Source: Spirochaetaceae bacterium
GTDB lineage: Bacteria > Spirochaetota > Spirochaetia > SZUA-6 > DRHE01
DNA length: 49,751 nucleotides
Assembly (NCBI GenBank): GCA_020353535.1
Contig: CP070696.1
Coordinates: 3,229,505-3,279,255 of the forward strand
Direction: 5' to 3'
Positions 1 through 8,026 of this stretch are shown in pieces (the first letter of the stretch is position 1; each line of letters begins with the position of its first letter). The notes beneath the pieces are model-generated. The model was given only the letters and a program-made list of their open reading frames with translations, was not told the origin of the DNA and did no database searches. The position numbers and the translations under genes are program-made.

Positions 1-68
1 CCCTAGGGGAATCGAACCCCTCTTTGATGGCTGAGAACCACCCGTCCTAGCCGATAGACGAAGGGGCC
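1..68 (-). tRNA. tRNA-Glu (anticodon CUC), 3' end cut by the window edge
   Basis: Read on the minus strand, the sequence folds as a tRNA. The acceptor 5' strand is GGCCCCU, the anticodon stem GGUGG/CCAUC encloses the loop UUCUCAG, and the T arm is AGGGG-UUCGAUU-CCCCU. Loop positions 34-36 read CUC, which decodes GAG (Glu). The last bases of the acceptor stem and the discriminator lie beyond base 1, so the gene is incomplete here. Confidence 0.93.
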
Positions 69-110
69 CCGCTATCGTAGCGCTCTCGCACTATTGATTT
101 TTCGTGATAG

Positions 111-139
111 ATATTACTGGCAGAAGGAATTATAGTCAA
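111..139 (-). promoter_or_regulatory. Likely promoter of tRNA-Glu
   Basis: On the minus strand, TTGACT (139-134) is followed by a 17-base spacer and TAATAT (116-111), with the start expected near 104, about 36 bases before the mature tRNA. The -35 matches 5 of 6 and the -10 matches 4 of 6. From 140 to 347 I see no gene or clear signal. Confidence 0.5.
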
Positions 140-347
140 TAGCGGTTGAAAGCTATTTATGTTGATTGAAGCTTTTTAACGCAAAACCGGCTACGTTTGG
201 GGAAGCCGTATATGACGGTATGGTCCCTATCTGATTTCCCTTGGCGCCATTATAAATTCTCCAAGCCCCGTGAACTCCCAGTTGAGGTCTTTCGCTATCT
301 GTTATATCACCGCCACTCTGGGATAGATTTCTCTCAGTTATTTTATC

Positions 348-917
348 CTACCCTTTTCCTGACGTATTTTCCCATTCTTCACGCAGTACCGCATAAATCA
401 TATCATCCACCCACCCCTCGGGGGTCCAGACGCTTTGGATGTGGTGAGCCTCCTTTCGCATCCCCAATTTTTCCAGCAGAGCGACAGAGGCCGTATTCCT
501 CGGGTCCACAGAGGCGATAATCCGATGTTTATTTAGGTATCCAAATAGGTAGGAGAGTAATGCATCGACGGCTTCGGCTGCGTAGCCTTGACGTTGATGC
601 CTGGGGCTGATGGTGAAACCGAGCTCCACCTGTTGGGCATCGGGAGGCAAGAAGTGCATCCCGACATCCCCTATAAGCTCCTGGGTGGTCTTTCGATACA
701 CGCCCAATTGGCACCAGCTATCGACCACGTCTATACTGCCATTCCCGTATTTCAGGATAAATGCTTCTACCTCTTCTTCCTTCACAGGCCTCCATCTCTG
801 GTAGCGAGTAACCCTCGGGTCGGAGCGGTAAGCATACATACCCTGTGCATCCTGTAGTTGCAGGGATCTCATGAGCAGCCGCGGTGTTTCAATCCGAAGG
901 AAAGGTATAGTGTCCAT
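348..917 (-). CDS. GNAT-family N-acetyltransferase (RimJ/RimL-like)
   Basis: This is a probable acetyl-CoA-dependent N-acetyltransferase of the RimJ/RimL branch; the substrate (protein N-terminus, antibiotic or small amine) cannot be told. The N-terminus IETPRLLMR is the typical first strand of the family. RHQRQGYAAEA is the acetyl-CoA pyrophosphate-binding loop (Q/R-x-x-G-x-G/A). NTASVALLEKLGM is the usual C-terminal motif. With the ATG at 917 the protein has 189 residues, normal for the family. The frame stays open to a GTG at 962, but the family alignment favours the internal ATG. Neither start has a good ribosome-binding site. The gene stands alone between tRNA-Glu and the beta-helix gene. 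Confidence 0.82.
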   Translation of the reverse strand: MDTIPFLRIETPRLLMRSLQLQDAQGMYAYRSDPRVTRYQRWRPVKEEEVEAFILKYGNGSIDVVDSWCQLGVYRKTTQELIGDVGMHFLPPDAQQVELGFTISPRHQRQGYAAEAVDALLSYLFGYLNKHRIIASVDPRNTASVALLEKLGMRKEAHHIQSVWTPEGWVDDMIYAVLREEWENTSGKG

Positions 918-1019
918 TATTTTCTGGAACGAGTTAAATCGCATTGACTTGGCGTTTATCACTCCATTCTTGAAACATCTCTTCCGTATTTAATCTCTGC
1001 ACTTCTTTACACAAAATTC

Positions 1020-2288
1020 TCATTCCTGCCGTTCAAAAGCTCCGATATCGCCATAATTGCCTCTGTCATGCGCACCGGTTCCGCGGGACAAACCGCGCTG
1101 ATCTTCTTCCGTAGCCAGATCCTCAGGCGGTATGACGTCTACGGCCGGGCTTTCCTGTGAGAGGGCATGGGTGAACGTTCCGCCGCTATTGTCGCCCAGG
1201 GGTGCCAGCAGAGGGTCTCCTGTGAGATAGCTATCAAAGCTTCCGTCAGCGATGAGGTTGTAATCGTTGATGCCAATCTGTCCCGTGCCGTAGATGCCGC
1301 CTCCAAAGCCCATTACAAAATCGAGTACCTGGTTGCCGGCGATCAAACAGCCTTCAATGTCTAGGTGTCCGAGGTTGTAGATTCCACCCCCTTGTCTCAA
1401 AGAATGATTATTAGCAATGGTGCAGTAGAGGAGCTCCAAATCACCGCGAATGTGGATGCCCCCTCCCGAGCTTTTGGATTCGTTACCGCTCACCGTGCAG
1501 TTGACGAGCCTGGCTTTTGATTCACAGGACACGAACAGACCTCCTCCTTTACTACGGGCGGAGTTACCTGAAATCGTGCTGTTGTAGCAGATCAGCTCGG
1601 CATCGGATTCGTTCTTTATGCCGGCCCCCGACCCGGTACAACCGGCGGCAGATTTGATTTCTGCGGTCGTCCGCGGCAAGGAACGGTTATCGGAGACACT
1701 GCAGTTGTGCATGACCACTCTACCCTTGTTCCATATCCCGACACCATATACCGCCGTGTTGCTACGAATGTCGCAGCCATTTAGGACTAGGTTACCATAG
1801 TTTTGGATCCCGGCGCCGCATCGGAGAGGCTTGGTAGGGTTCCCATGACGAATCGTCACGGAGGTCACGACAGCCGTTATTCCTTCCTGAATCACGAGAA
1901 CTCTGTCCTGAGCGATTTCCGGGTTTTCCGCTGCCTGGAGAATTGTTCGCTCTGCCCCGAAGCCGCGAATTTTTACATCCCTATCTATAATGATCCCCCC
2001 CTCTGTGTGGATGGGATCCATGAGGACAATATCATTCCGCTCTGGAACAGCCTTGCGGACTGCTTCCTGAAGTAGAAGAAAGTCACAGCCTTCCCTCCCG
2101 ACCGTGATGAAGAGCTCCGGATTATGAAGGATCTGCTCCTTCAGAAGTTTCGAGTTTTCCCCGTTTCCATCAGGCTCAGCCGTCCCCGGAGAGGGGAACA
2201 GAAAACGGGCGAAGAGTAGAACGATAACTGTGCTGAAAACCGTACCCGAGAATCCCTTGTGTAACTGCATCCGAATCCGTTTGATCAT
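1020..2288 (-). CDS. Secreted right-handed beta-helix repeat protein
   Basis: A surface or periplasmic repeat protein of about 422 residues. The N-terminus is basic (MIKRIRMQLHK), followed by a hydrophobic stretch (TVFSTVIVLLFARFLF) and a plausible signal-peptidase site near GTA-EP. The body contains repeated turns of the form N-x-G-x-L-x-L-x-x-C-x-I, each about 22-25 residues and rich in GGG(I/L) steps, as in parallel beta-helices with polymorphic-membrane-protein-like repeats. The C-terminus (DQRGLSRG... then DIGAFE) matches the signature of 'choice-of-anchor Q' proteins. I chose the ATG at 2288; an in-frame GTG at 2309 would add seven residues before the basic segment. No enzymatic residues can be assigned, so adhesion or polysaccharide binding is only a guess. 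Confidence 0.8.
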   Translation of the reverse strand: MIKRIRMQLHKGFSGTVFSTVIVLLFARFLFPSPGTAEPDGNGENSKLLKEQILHNPELFITVGREGCDFLLLQEAVRKAVPERNDIVLMDPIHTEGGIIIDRDVKIRGFGAERTILQAAENPEIAQDRVLVIQEGITAVVTSVTIRHGNPTKPLRCGAGIQNYGNLVLNGCDIRSNTAVYGVGIWNKGRVVMHNCSVSDNRSLPRTTAEIKSAAGCTGSGAGIKNESDAELICYNSTISGNSARSKGGGLFVSCESKARLVNCTVSGNESKSSGGGIHIRGDLELLYCTIANNHSLRQGGGIYNLGHLDIEGCLIAGNQVLDFVMGFGGGIYGTGQIGINDYNLIADGSFDSYLTGDPLLAPLGDNSGGTFTHALSQESPAVDVIPPEDLATEEDQRGLSRGTGAHDRGNYGDIGAFERQE

Positions 2289-2472
2289 CTTTCTGCTATA
2301 ACAATCCACTCTGAATCATAGCCGATGTCTTCTTGTATCCTAGCTCAGCATGGACTCCATTAGCTATTAAGCCGTCTTCCGAACTGAAGAAGCCCTCGCG
2401 TCACCTACAATCAGCAGGTACGTTGGACGTGGCTCCAGCTGTGAGGAAGAATCGAGCCTTGCCTGAAGCATC

Positions 2473-2763
2473 TTAAACGCCAAGGCGGGACCTCAGCAAT
2501 TTACAGACCCGCCGGGCTTGAATCGAATCAATTTCAATAAGGAGTGCCTTTTCACAATCATCCAGCGCTCGAGAATAGTCTCCTAGGTGATAACAGGTCT
2601 GGGCACGTTGAAAGATTGTATCAAAGTGTAAAGGATTCAACCGCACGGCTCGGCTGAGATCCTCACAGGCTGCTTGATAGTCCTCGATCACTGGCAACGT
2701 GACACCTCGATGGCACAATGCCTTATCGTGCTGCCGGTTAAATCCGATAGACGAAGGAGCCAT
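2473..2763 (-). CDS. Small tetratricopeptide-repeat protein (possible remnant)
   Basis: A 96-residue ORF with two TPR motifs. One ends in DYQAACEDLSRAVRLNP; the second is FQRAQTCYHLGDYSRALDDCEKAL (written here only as its position, about residues 50-73). Such repeats mediate protein contacts. The ORF begins within or next to a TPR helix. An in-frame stop lies seven codons upstream of the ATG and no ribosome-binding site is visible. It may therefore be the surviving end of a longer TPR gene rather than a complete protein. It lies 35 bases after the epimerase gene on the same strand. The 2289-2472 gap between it and the beta-helix gene shows nothing I recognise. Confidence 0.55.
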   Translation of the reverse strand: MAPSSIGFNRQHDKALCHRGVTLPVIEDYQAACEDLSRAVRLNPLHFDTIFQRAQTCYHLGDYSRALDDCEKALLIEIDSIQARRVCKLLRSRLGV

Positions 2764-2798
2764 GCTTAGGCGACAAATAGCCTAATCTTCTGAACAAG

Positions 2799-3770
2799 TC
2801 AAGGAGTTTTTTCCGCAAGAGTTTGTTGGCGATACCAGTTCAGGGTTTCCCTGATAGCCTGACCGATGGATGTCGGCTCGCCGCCAATAGCATTCCGGTA
2901 CTTGCTCCAATCCGCCACCCAGTCAATCTGGGTCTGGTATGCGACCTCCCGTACCTCTCGGATCATCCGGCTCATGAAGGAACCGACGGTGAGTACCGCT
3001 TTCGACATGGTTCGGATCTTGCCTTCGGGGGCGATCCCTGCCTCCTGGAAGACTCTGTGAAGAAGCTCCCTATAGGTCAGCACCTCCATGTGGGGAAGAA
3101 TCCATACCTGCCCATAGGCGCGATCGTCCTCCGCCAGGTCCACCAAAAACCGGCCGAAATCCGGCAGGTAGATGAAGCTGTGTTCCCGATCCAGATCCGC
3201 CAGAATGCTGATCCTCCGGCCGCTCATCAACGGCTGGAATACGAAAAAATCCAGAATCGAGTTATCGCCCCTGGGACCGAAGAAATCCGAACCTTGGCCG
3301 ATGGTCGCCCGCAGTCGACCTTCCTGGTCCGCCCGCAGCAGCTGTTGGATCAATTGTGAGCGCAGCCTGCCCTTCTTTCCGTCCGCCAGATGGGGCGTAT
3401 CCTCCCGTATCGGTCCGCGAAGGGCTCCCACCCGTCCGTAGCAGTAGAGATTGTCCGCATACACCACCCGGGTCCGGGGAACCTGCTGAGCTGCCTCTTC
3501 GATGAGGTTCGACATCACCGGCCGGAGGGTATCCGCCCATTGCGGGTAAGGGACCCCGATACAGTGATACACAACCGCGGCTCCGCTTAAAGCCTCTGCC
3601 AGACTGCCTCGGTCCAGAGCATCCACCGCCGCCTGCTCGACCGATCCGGGCAGTTCGACCCTCCCCGACCGACTCACTCCGCGAACGGGCTTATCCCTGC
3701 TGACCAATTCATCCACCACGGCCTTTCCGATGTTGCCACCAGCACCGAGCACAACGTGAAGCTCATCCAT
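2799..3770 (-). CDS. NAD(P)-dependent epimerase/dehydratase family protein
   Basis: An extended short-chain dehydrogenase/reductase of 323 residues. The N-terminal Rossmann dinucleotide loop is VVLGAGGNIGKAVVDEL (residues 5-21, G-x-G-G-x-x-G). The segment VVYADNLYCYG occupies the place of the catalytic Ser-x-Tyr-x-x-x-Lys region, but the classical YxxxK is not evident. The protein may thus belong to the atypical group that uses NAD(P)H without epimerase chemistry. The C-terminal half carries the substrate-binding region. The ATG is in the typical place, two residues before the first strand. The substrate is unknown. The gene is followed by the TPR ORF and preceded by tRNA-Gln. Confidence 0.8.
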   Translation of the reverse strand: MDELHVVLGAGGNIGKAVVDELVSRDKPVRGVSRSGRVELPGSVEQAAVDALDRGSLAEALSGAAVVYHCIGVPYPQWADTLRPVMSNLIEEAAQQVPRTRVVYADNLYCYGRVGALRGPIREDTPHLADGKKGRLRSQLIQQLLRADQEGRLRATIGQGSDFFGPRGDNSILDFFVFQPLMSGRRISILADLDREHSFIYLPDFGRFLVDLAEDDRAYGQVWILPHMEVLTYRELLHRVFQEAGIAPEGKIRTMSKAVLTVGSFMSRMIREVREVAYQTQIDWVADWSKYRNAIGGEPTSIGQAIRETLNWYRQQTLAEKTP

Positions 3771-3815
3771 GTTAACAAACTAACTGTCAGGATAGGGAAA
3801 GGCAAGGGAAACGAT

Positions 3816-3887
3816 CTTCCCGGGGAGGACTCGAACCCCCAAACCAAGATCCAGAGTCTTGTGTGTTACCAATTACACCACCGGGAA
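3816..3887 (-). tRNA. tRNA-Gln (anticodon CUG)
   Basis: On the minus strand the acceptor UUCCCGG pairs with CCGGGAA. The anticodon stem CAAGA/UCUUG carries the loop CUCUGGA, so the anticodon is CUG, decoding CAG (Gln). The T arm is GGGGG-UUCGAGU-CCUCC. The 3' CCA is not encoded. The full cloverleaf is present over 72 bases. Confidence 0.95.
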
Positions 3888-3916
3888 TCGTGAGGGTCTT
3901 CGCCCCCAGCAGGGCA

Positions 3917-3945
3917 AAGCTATCATTTTTTCTTTGTGGAGTCAA
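3917..3945 (-). promoter_or_regulatory. Possible promoter of tRNA-Gln
   Basis: On the minus strand TTGACT (3945-3940) lies 17 bases from TAGCTT (3922-3917), with the start expected near 3910, about 23 bases before the tRNA. The -35 is good and the -10 is weak. Confidence 0.35.
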
Positions 3946-4035
3946 CAATTTTAGGGGTACACAACTCTAGCGATACAGAGGATTTCCACAAAAGACTTTG
4001 AAGCTGCAGAGAACAGGAACCGGTTCGATCTGCAG

Positions 4036-5205
4036 TTACTCGATCAGCGGCAGGGTTACCCTAAAGGTCGTGCCGCCTTTTAGTTTGCTTGAAACGAAAA
4101 GTGTACCATTGTGGGCCTCGATCACACTTTTGACGATGGACATCCCAAGCCCGGTGCCTCCCTCTTCGGAGGAGGAGAAGAAGGGATCGTAGATCTTTTT
4201 TTGGATCGATGGATCCATTCCGACACCAGTATCGGATACCTCGACTTTTAGGGTCTGATCCGCTTTGAAGGCCTTTATCGAGAATTTCCCGCCCTGCGGC
4301 ATGGCTTTACGGGCATTATCGGCGAGGTTGAAAAACACCCGGAACATCCGCTGCTCGTCCATGATCACCGGCTCGGATATTTGAATATCTGTAGATACAT
4401 CGATATTTCTGGCCTGGAACTTCTCCTCCACCGCCTCCAGCAACTTGCCGAAGAAATCCCTGAGATTGACGATGGACATGTTCAAACGAATCTCACCCCG
4501 CGAATAGTCCAGCAGCTCGCTGGCGATTTGATTGAGCCGATCCGCCTCGGCGATAATCCTCTTAGCGTTTCGCGCAACTCTGTCCGGTTCCCTGCTATTG
4601 AGAACGATCATCTCCGCCATGCTCCGCAGGATGGAGAGAGGATTGCGGATATCGTGCAGGATCAGCGACGAGAACTTACCCAGGGTCGACAATCTGTCCT
4701 TCAGCAGCAATTCCTCTTGTGCTTCCTGAAGGGCCTGGTTCGTTTTCTCCAGCTCCCGAGCCCGTTCTCGTAGATTCTCCACGAAGTACTCGTTGCTGCT
4801 GCGCACCATGTCGGTGACTGACTTGAGAATCGAGATGGCGATTTCAGAGTTGTTCTGGATAATTCTATGGAAATCGTCCCTGTCTATATAGAACAGACGA
4901 GTCGGTTGCTTGGCCAGAACCGTCGCGCTGCGGGGAAGCTCGTCGATCAGGGCCATCTCACCAAACAGATGCCCGCGCTCGTGTACCGCCAGCAGGTCCT
5001 TCTCGGGAAGCTTGTAGTCCTTCCAAACCTCCACCGCTCCTTCGGCAACGATGTAGAATCGATCCGCCTGCGAGCCTTCTTCGAAGATGACCTGCCCGGG
5101 TTGGTATTCGATTTGGTGGCAGACTTGTTGTATCTTCTTGATCTGCTGATCGGGGAGATCTTCAAAGAAGTAGACCTTTTTTAAAAAGGAGAAAAGGTCC
5201 TTCAA
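4036..5205 (-). CDS. Cytoplasmic sensor histidine kinase with an N-terminal cyclic-nucleotide-binding domain
   Basis: A 389-residue soluble two-component kinase. Residues 10-130 form a cNMP-binding beta-roll, with FGEMALIDELPRSA (81-94) as the phosphate-binding cassette. A coiled coil (about 140-170) leads to the HisKA domain, with the phospho-accepting His184 in HDIRNPL. The ATPase domain has the N box DNARKAM (296-302), G1 DTGVGM (325-330) and G2 GGTGLGM (349-355). No membrane segment is present. The start appears to be TTG at 5205, with GAGAGGA just upstream and no earlier or nearby ATG. It lies seven bases after the bactofilin stop, so it is probably cotranscribed. The partner response regulator is not in the window. 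The ligand could be cAMP, cGMP or neither. Confidence 0.88.
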   Translation of the reverse strand: MKDLFSFLKKVYFFEDLPDQQIKKIQQVCHQIEYQPGQVIFEEGSQADRFYIVAEGAVEVWKDYKLPEKDLLAVHERGHLFGEMALIDELPRSATVLAKQPTRLFYIDRDDFHRIIQNNSEIAISILKSVTDMVRSSNEYFVENLRERARELEKTNQALQEAQEELLLKDRLSTLGKFSSLILHDIRNPLSILRSMAEMIVLNSREPDRVARNAKRIIAEADRLNQIASELLDYSRGEIRLNMSIVNLRDFFGKLLEAVEEKFQARNIDVSTDIQISEPVIMDEQRMFRVFFNLADNARKAMPQGGKFSIKAFKADQTLKVEVSDTGVGMDPSIQKKIYDPFFSSSEEGGTGLGMSIVKSVIEAHNGTLFVSSKLKGGTTFRVTLPLIE

Positions 5206-5212
5206 ATTCCTC

Positions 5213-5593
5213 TCACTTCCTCTCGTACAGAGACTCTATGTAAGCCCTGGTATCCTCTATGCGAACATGGCTGATTGTACAACGGCCTTCCAGAACCACT
5301 CCATCCTGAATGATCAGCTCCGGGGTTTTTAAATCCCCAAGAACACGGGCTGTGGAGAGAAGCAGGATCCTTCGGTTGGCAATGATGTTACCGATTACCA
5401 GCCCTTCCACCACAACACTGGTGGCATTGATATTCGTCTTTACTTTGGCCTTCTCTCCGATCTGCAGCTGATCAACCACGAGGGTCCTACCCTCGAAGGT
5501 GCCATCGATGCGCAGGTTTCCCCTGACAACGAAGCGACCTTCGAAAGCGGAGTTCTCCCCTATTGTTGAGTTAGCCTCGATATCGATCTGCAT
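5213..5593 (-). CDS. Bactofilin (polymerising cytoskeletal protein)
   Basis: A 126-residue bactofilin (DUF583). These proteins form nucleotide-independent beta-helical filaments at the inner membrane and help set cell shape or anchor wall enzymes. The core reads as short strands with repeated small or hydrophobic positions, for example IGENSAFEGRFVVRGNLRID near the start and VVVEGLVIGNI in the middle. Length is typical. The ATG has GGGAG a few bases upstream. It sits two bases after the coiled-coil gene and seven before the kinase gene, forming a three-gene operon. In spirochaetes bactofilins influence helical shape, so the neighbours may act on cell architecture; that part is inference. Confidence 0.9.
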   Translation of the reverse strand: MQIDIEANSTIGENSAFEGRFVVRGNLRIDGTFEGRTLVVDQLQIGEKAKVKTNINATSVVVEGLVIGNIIANRRILLLSTARVLGDLKTPELIIQDGVVLEGRCTISHVRIEDTRAYIESLYERK

Positions 5594-5595
5594 CC

Positions 5596-6375
5596 CTACT
5601 CCCGGCTCTCAATTTGCGGCACATTGAGGAACTCGATAACTTCCCTGGCGAAAGCTTTCAGCTCCATCAACGCTTCTTTGACCTTCTTGCCCTCGAAGAA
5701 GCGCCTGCCCTCGATCCTGTCAAAGTGAAGCGTATCATCGGCATTGAGACAGACCAGACCACCGGCTTCGATATCCGTGACCAGGACTCCTGCAAAACGG
5801 GCAACGCTCCGCAAGAACTTGTCAGCCTCAACGATCACATTCCTTTTCTTCTTGAAACTTCTTTTACGCATATCCTCTTCATGTTTCTGACCCGAATACA
5901 GATCAACGGTGGAAGAGTCCTCGTTCACCTCTTCGAACAAGCGCCGCAGGTTCTCGAAACGATGATAGAAACTGTCCCGCTCCAGGGAATGCTTGAAATC
6001 CAGTTTCAACTTGGTTTCACTCAAGATGGGGAGGAAATCTTCCTCGAAAAAATTCAGATAATGAAAGAGGTAGGTTAACTCCCGATCACCGAAGGAATCG
6101 TCGTAGGATTCCTTCCTGCTCTTGCTCTTCTTGCCGATCCTCTCCAATATCGTTTTCAAATAGGACAATCCCTCCCACTCATCTACCATTGCCGGTTCCT
6201 CGAAAGCGGCGGGATCGAATTCATGGAAGGATTGCAACTTATCCCGGTAGGTTTTTAGTTTCTTGAGCTCCTCTGTCACCCTGGCACGCTGATACGGGTC
6301 CTTGGTTGATTTATACACAGATTCGAACTGTCGTATGGTCCGATTCAGAGCCTTCAGCTCTTCTTCCGGCGTCAT
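5596..6375 (-). CDS. Conserved hypothetical coiled-coil protein, first gene of the bactofilin operon
   Basis: I do not recognise a named family. The protein (about 259 residues from the ATG at 6375; an in-frame GTG at 6390 is possible) is highly charged. It has a long helical N-terminal region (EEELKALNRTIRQFESVYK) with heptad-like spacing, a basic stretch in the middle (RKRSFKKKRN), and a C-terminal helical region (VKEALMELKAFAREVIEFL). No signal peptide or membrane segment is seen. Its stop lies two bases from the bactofilin start, which suggests coupled translation and a shared role in the cytoskeleton. The upstream flaA terminator separates it from the preceding operon. Confidence 0.7.
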   Translation of the reverse strand: MTPEEELKALNRTIRQFESVYKSTKDPYQRARVTEELKKLKTYRDKLQSFHEFDPAAFEEPAMVDEWEGLSYLKTILERIGKKSKSRKESYDDSFGDRELTYLFHYLNFFEEDFLPILSETKLKLDFKHSLERDSFYHRFENLRRLFEEVNEDSSTVDLYSGQKHEEDMRKRSFKKKRNVIVEADKFLRSVARFAGVLVTDIEAGGLVCLNADDTLHFDRIEGRRFFEGKKVKEALMELKAFAREVIEFLNVPQIESRE

Positions 6376-6417
6376 ACTGCAATGTACCACGAAGGGAAAT
6401 CGGGTTGCAAGAAGCGG

Positions 6418-6447
6418 TAAAAAAGCCCTCCACCTGGGGAGGGCTTT
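6418..6447 (-). terminator. Rho-independent terminator of the flaA operon
   Basis: A perfect 10-bp stem, AAAGCCCTCC pairing with GGAGGGCTTT around a six-base loop, occupies 6422-6447. On the minus strand the stem is followed by a run of six T. It lies 27 bases after the last flaA stop. Confidence 0.92.
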
Positions 6448-6473
6448 GAATACTCAATACCGAAATTACAGGA

Positions 6474-7178
6474 TCACCAGCCGTCGGTCATATCATCGGG
6501 ATCGCGGTAGGTTTCCGCGAACAGATCTGAAACGGCCCGCAGGTCGTCGAAGTACACATAATAGGTTCCGTAGCTCTCCATCAAGTCGAACTCGATCCTG
6601 AAGCCGATCAGCTTCAAACCGCGATCCGCAGTGAAGTGATACTCATCCTGGACGATGCGCGGCGGAATGGCGGCGGTCATCTGCTTCCAGCCCATGAAGT
6701 TCAGCTTGCCCATGGTGATTTCCCTTGGCTGGTTGAAGTAATCCGCAACGATAACCTTGAGGGTATGGTTGAAGTTCCTACCCACGACCCACACGGATAT
6801 GGTCTTGGTGATTCCTTCGATTGGAATGGGGCGAACCGGAAAGATGGAGACCGAGCTCTTTGCTCTGCGGAAGAATATCGCCTTGCTACCGAGAACGTAT
6901 TGATCTGTTTCCTCGATGTTGCTCATCTCCTCACCGGCAATGGGCTGCTTATCCAGCGGCGAACCTTCGAAGCGACGAATAACCGAGATTCCGTCATCCA
7001 GCATCATCGAGGATCCCCAGAAGGCGACATCCTCGAACTTGCTTACCGAAACCTCGACGAGCTCCTGTTGAGCCTGGTCTTTGCCCAGCTGATCCACCGC
7101 TATGCCCTCAGTATCCTGCGCCGCTAGAAATGTGGGAAGGAGGACGGCGAACCCGATTATTACGATGATCTTCTTCAT
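6474..7178 (-). CDS. flaA: FlaA-family flagellar filament outer-layer (sheath) protein, second of two
   Basis: A periplasmic FlaA-like protein, one of the sheath proteins that cover the FlaB core of spirochaete periplasmic flagella. It starts with a clear signal peptide (MKKIIVIIGFAVLLPTFLAA, cleaved before QD) and has 234 residues, as usual. The family-typical core includes ISVWVVGRNFNHTLKVIVAD, FMGWKQM and YVYFDDLRAVSDLF. The ATG at 7178 is chosen because AAAGGAGAGGTGAG stands just upstream; the frame extends a further six codons without support. The gene begins 14 bases after the stop of the first flaA and ends at a strong terminator. Which FlaA paralogue of other spirochaetes it corresponds to cannot be fixed here. 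Confidence 0.9.
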   Translation of the reverse strand: MKKIIVIIGFAVLLPTFLAAQDTEGIAVDQLGKDQAQQELVEVSVSKFEDVAFWGSSMMLDDGISVIRRFEGSPLDKQPIAGEEMSNIEETDQYVLGSKAIFFRRAKSSVSIFPVRPIPIEGITKTISVWVVGRNFNHTLKVIVADYFNQPREITMGKLNFMGWKQMTAAIPPRIVQDEYHFTADRGLKLIGFRIEFDLMESYGTYYVYFDDLRAVSDLFAETYRDPDDMTDGW

Positions 7179-7192
7179 GCTCACCTCTCCTT

Positions 7193-7954
7193 TCACTCGA
7201 TCCCGGTTCCCCAGACTTCCTGGAGGGTATCGACATCAGCCAGGATGTCCCCATCGTATGGCGTCTCGAATACGTCGGACACCACTTTGAGTTGATCGAT
7301 GTACATGTAGTAGTCGTCTACCTTCTCCGTAGGAGTGGTCCACAGAACCAGTTTGGTCACTTCCAGATTGCGGAGCCTGGGCAGGTACTTCCAGGATTGG
7401 GGAATCGTGGCGGGTACCCGAACCCTCAGGTTCTTCCAACCGACGAACTGTAGTGAACCGAAACTCAGTACGTGATCGATGCCATGGAAATCCCGAAGGT
7501 GCACCTCCAGGCTGTAGGCATGATTGGATCCCCACACCCACAGGTCGATGGCATCGGCCCGACCGGGAATCGGTATGGGTTTCGATTCAAAATTGCTCCC
7601 TTCCCCGACCCCGGGTACGATTTCCACCCAGTTGTAGCCCTTACGCAGGAAGGCGCCGTGGATCCCCAGAACCTGGAGCTCAAGGTTGTCCCTGTTTTTC
7701 CCGTGAAGCGCCTCCGGCCAGGCTTCAACCAGCTGCCGTTCCCAAAGGCTATTCCCCTCGGAATCGTAGCCGAACTTGCTCGGGAAAACGGCCCAGGTGC
7801 GGTAGTTCGCTCTGCCTGCTTCCTCAGGATCGAAACTCTGCAGTATCTGGGGTACGATGTTGACGGTCACCTCGTCGGCGAAGGCAAGCAGGCAACTGCC
7901 AAGCAGGAGTGCTGCAACGAGAAGCCTGATGGTAATCTTTGGCCCAAGCTTCAT
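7193..7954 (-). CDS. flaA: FlaA-family flagellar filament outer-layer (sheath) protein, first of two
   Basis: A second FlaA-type sheath protein of about 253 residues, homologous to its downstream neighbour. It has a signal peptide (MKLGPKITIRLLVAALLLGS then CLLAFA before DEV). The shared segments are IDLWVWGSNHAYSLEVHLRD, FVGWKNLRVRVP and YYMYIDQLKVVSDVFE. Two adjacent ATG codons (7957 and 7954) follow AAGGAGAG; the second has the better spacing of six bases. The frame extends upstream to 8017, but that would run through the promoter, so the longer start is rejected. The pair probably supplies two sheath subunits that co-assemble on the filament. Confidence 0.9.
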   Translation of the reverse strand: MKLGPKITIRLLVAALLLGSCLLAFADEVTVNIVPQILQSFDPEEAGRANYRTWAVFPSKFGYDSEGNSLWERQLVEAWPEALHGKNRDNLELQVLGIHGAFLRKGYNWVEIVPGVGEGSNFESKPIPIPGRADAIDLWVWGSNHAYSLEVHLRDFHGIDHVLSFGSLQFVGWKNLRVRVPATIPQSWKYLPRLRNLEVTKLVLWTTPTEKVDDYYMYIDQLKVVSDVFETPYDGDILADVDTLQEVWGTGIE

Positions 7955-7988
7955 CATACTCTCCTTCTTAATCCTTTGGTCATCTGGA

Positions 7989-8017
7989 ATTGTATTTCCA
8001 CACGATCCCTTTGTCAA
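7989..8017 (-). promoter_or_regulatory. Sigma-70-type promoter of the flaA operon
   Basis: On the minus strand TTGACA (8017-8012), a 17-base spacer and TACAAT (7994-7989) give a near-consensus promoter. The start is expected about 25-30 bases before the flaA ATG. There is no sigma-28-like motif. Confidence 0.8.
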
Positions 8018-8026
8018 ACGATTTTC

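Noticed and set aside
197..520. A 107-codon plus-strand frame
   Set aside because: It overlaps the acetyltransferase gene on the other strand, has no ribosome-binding site, and its composition is not protein-like.
661..720. A TTGGCAC motif inside the acetyltransferase gene
   Set aside because: No TTGC follows at the required spacing, so it is not a sigma-54 promoter.
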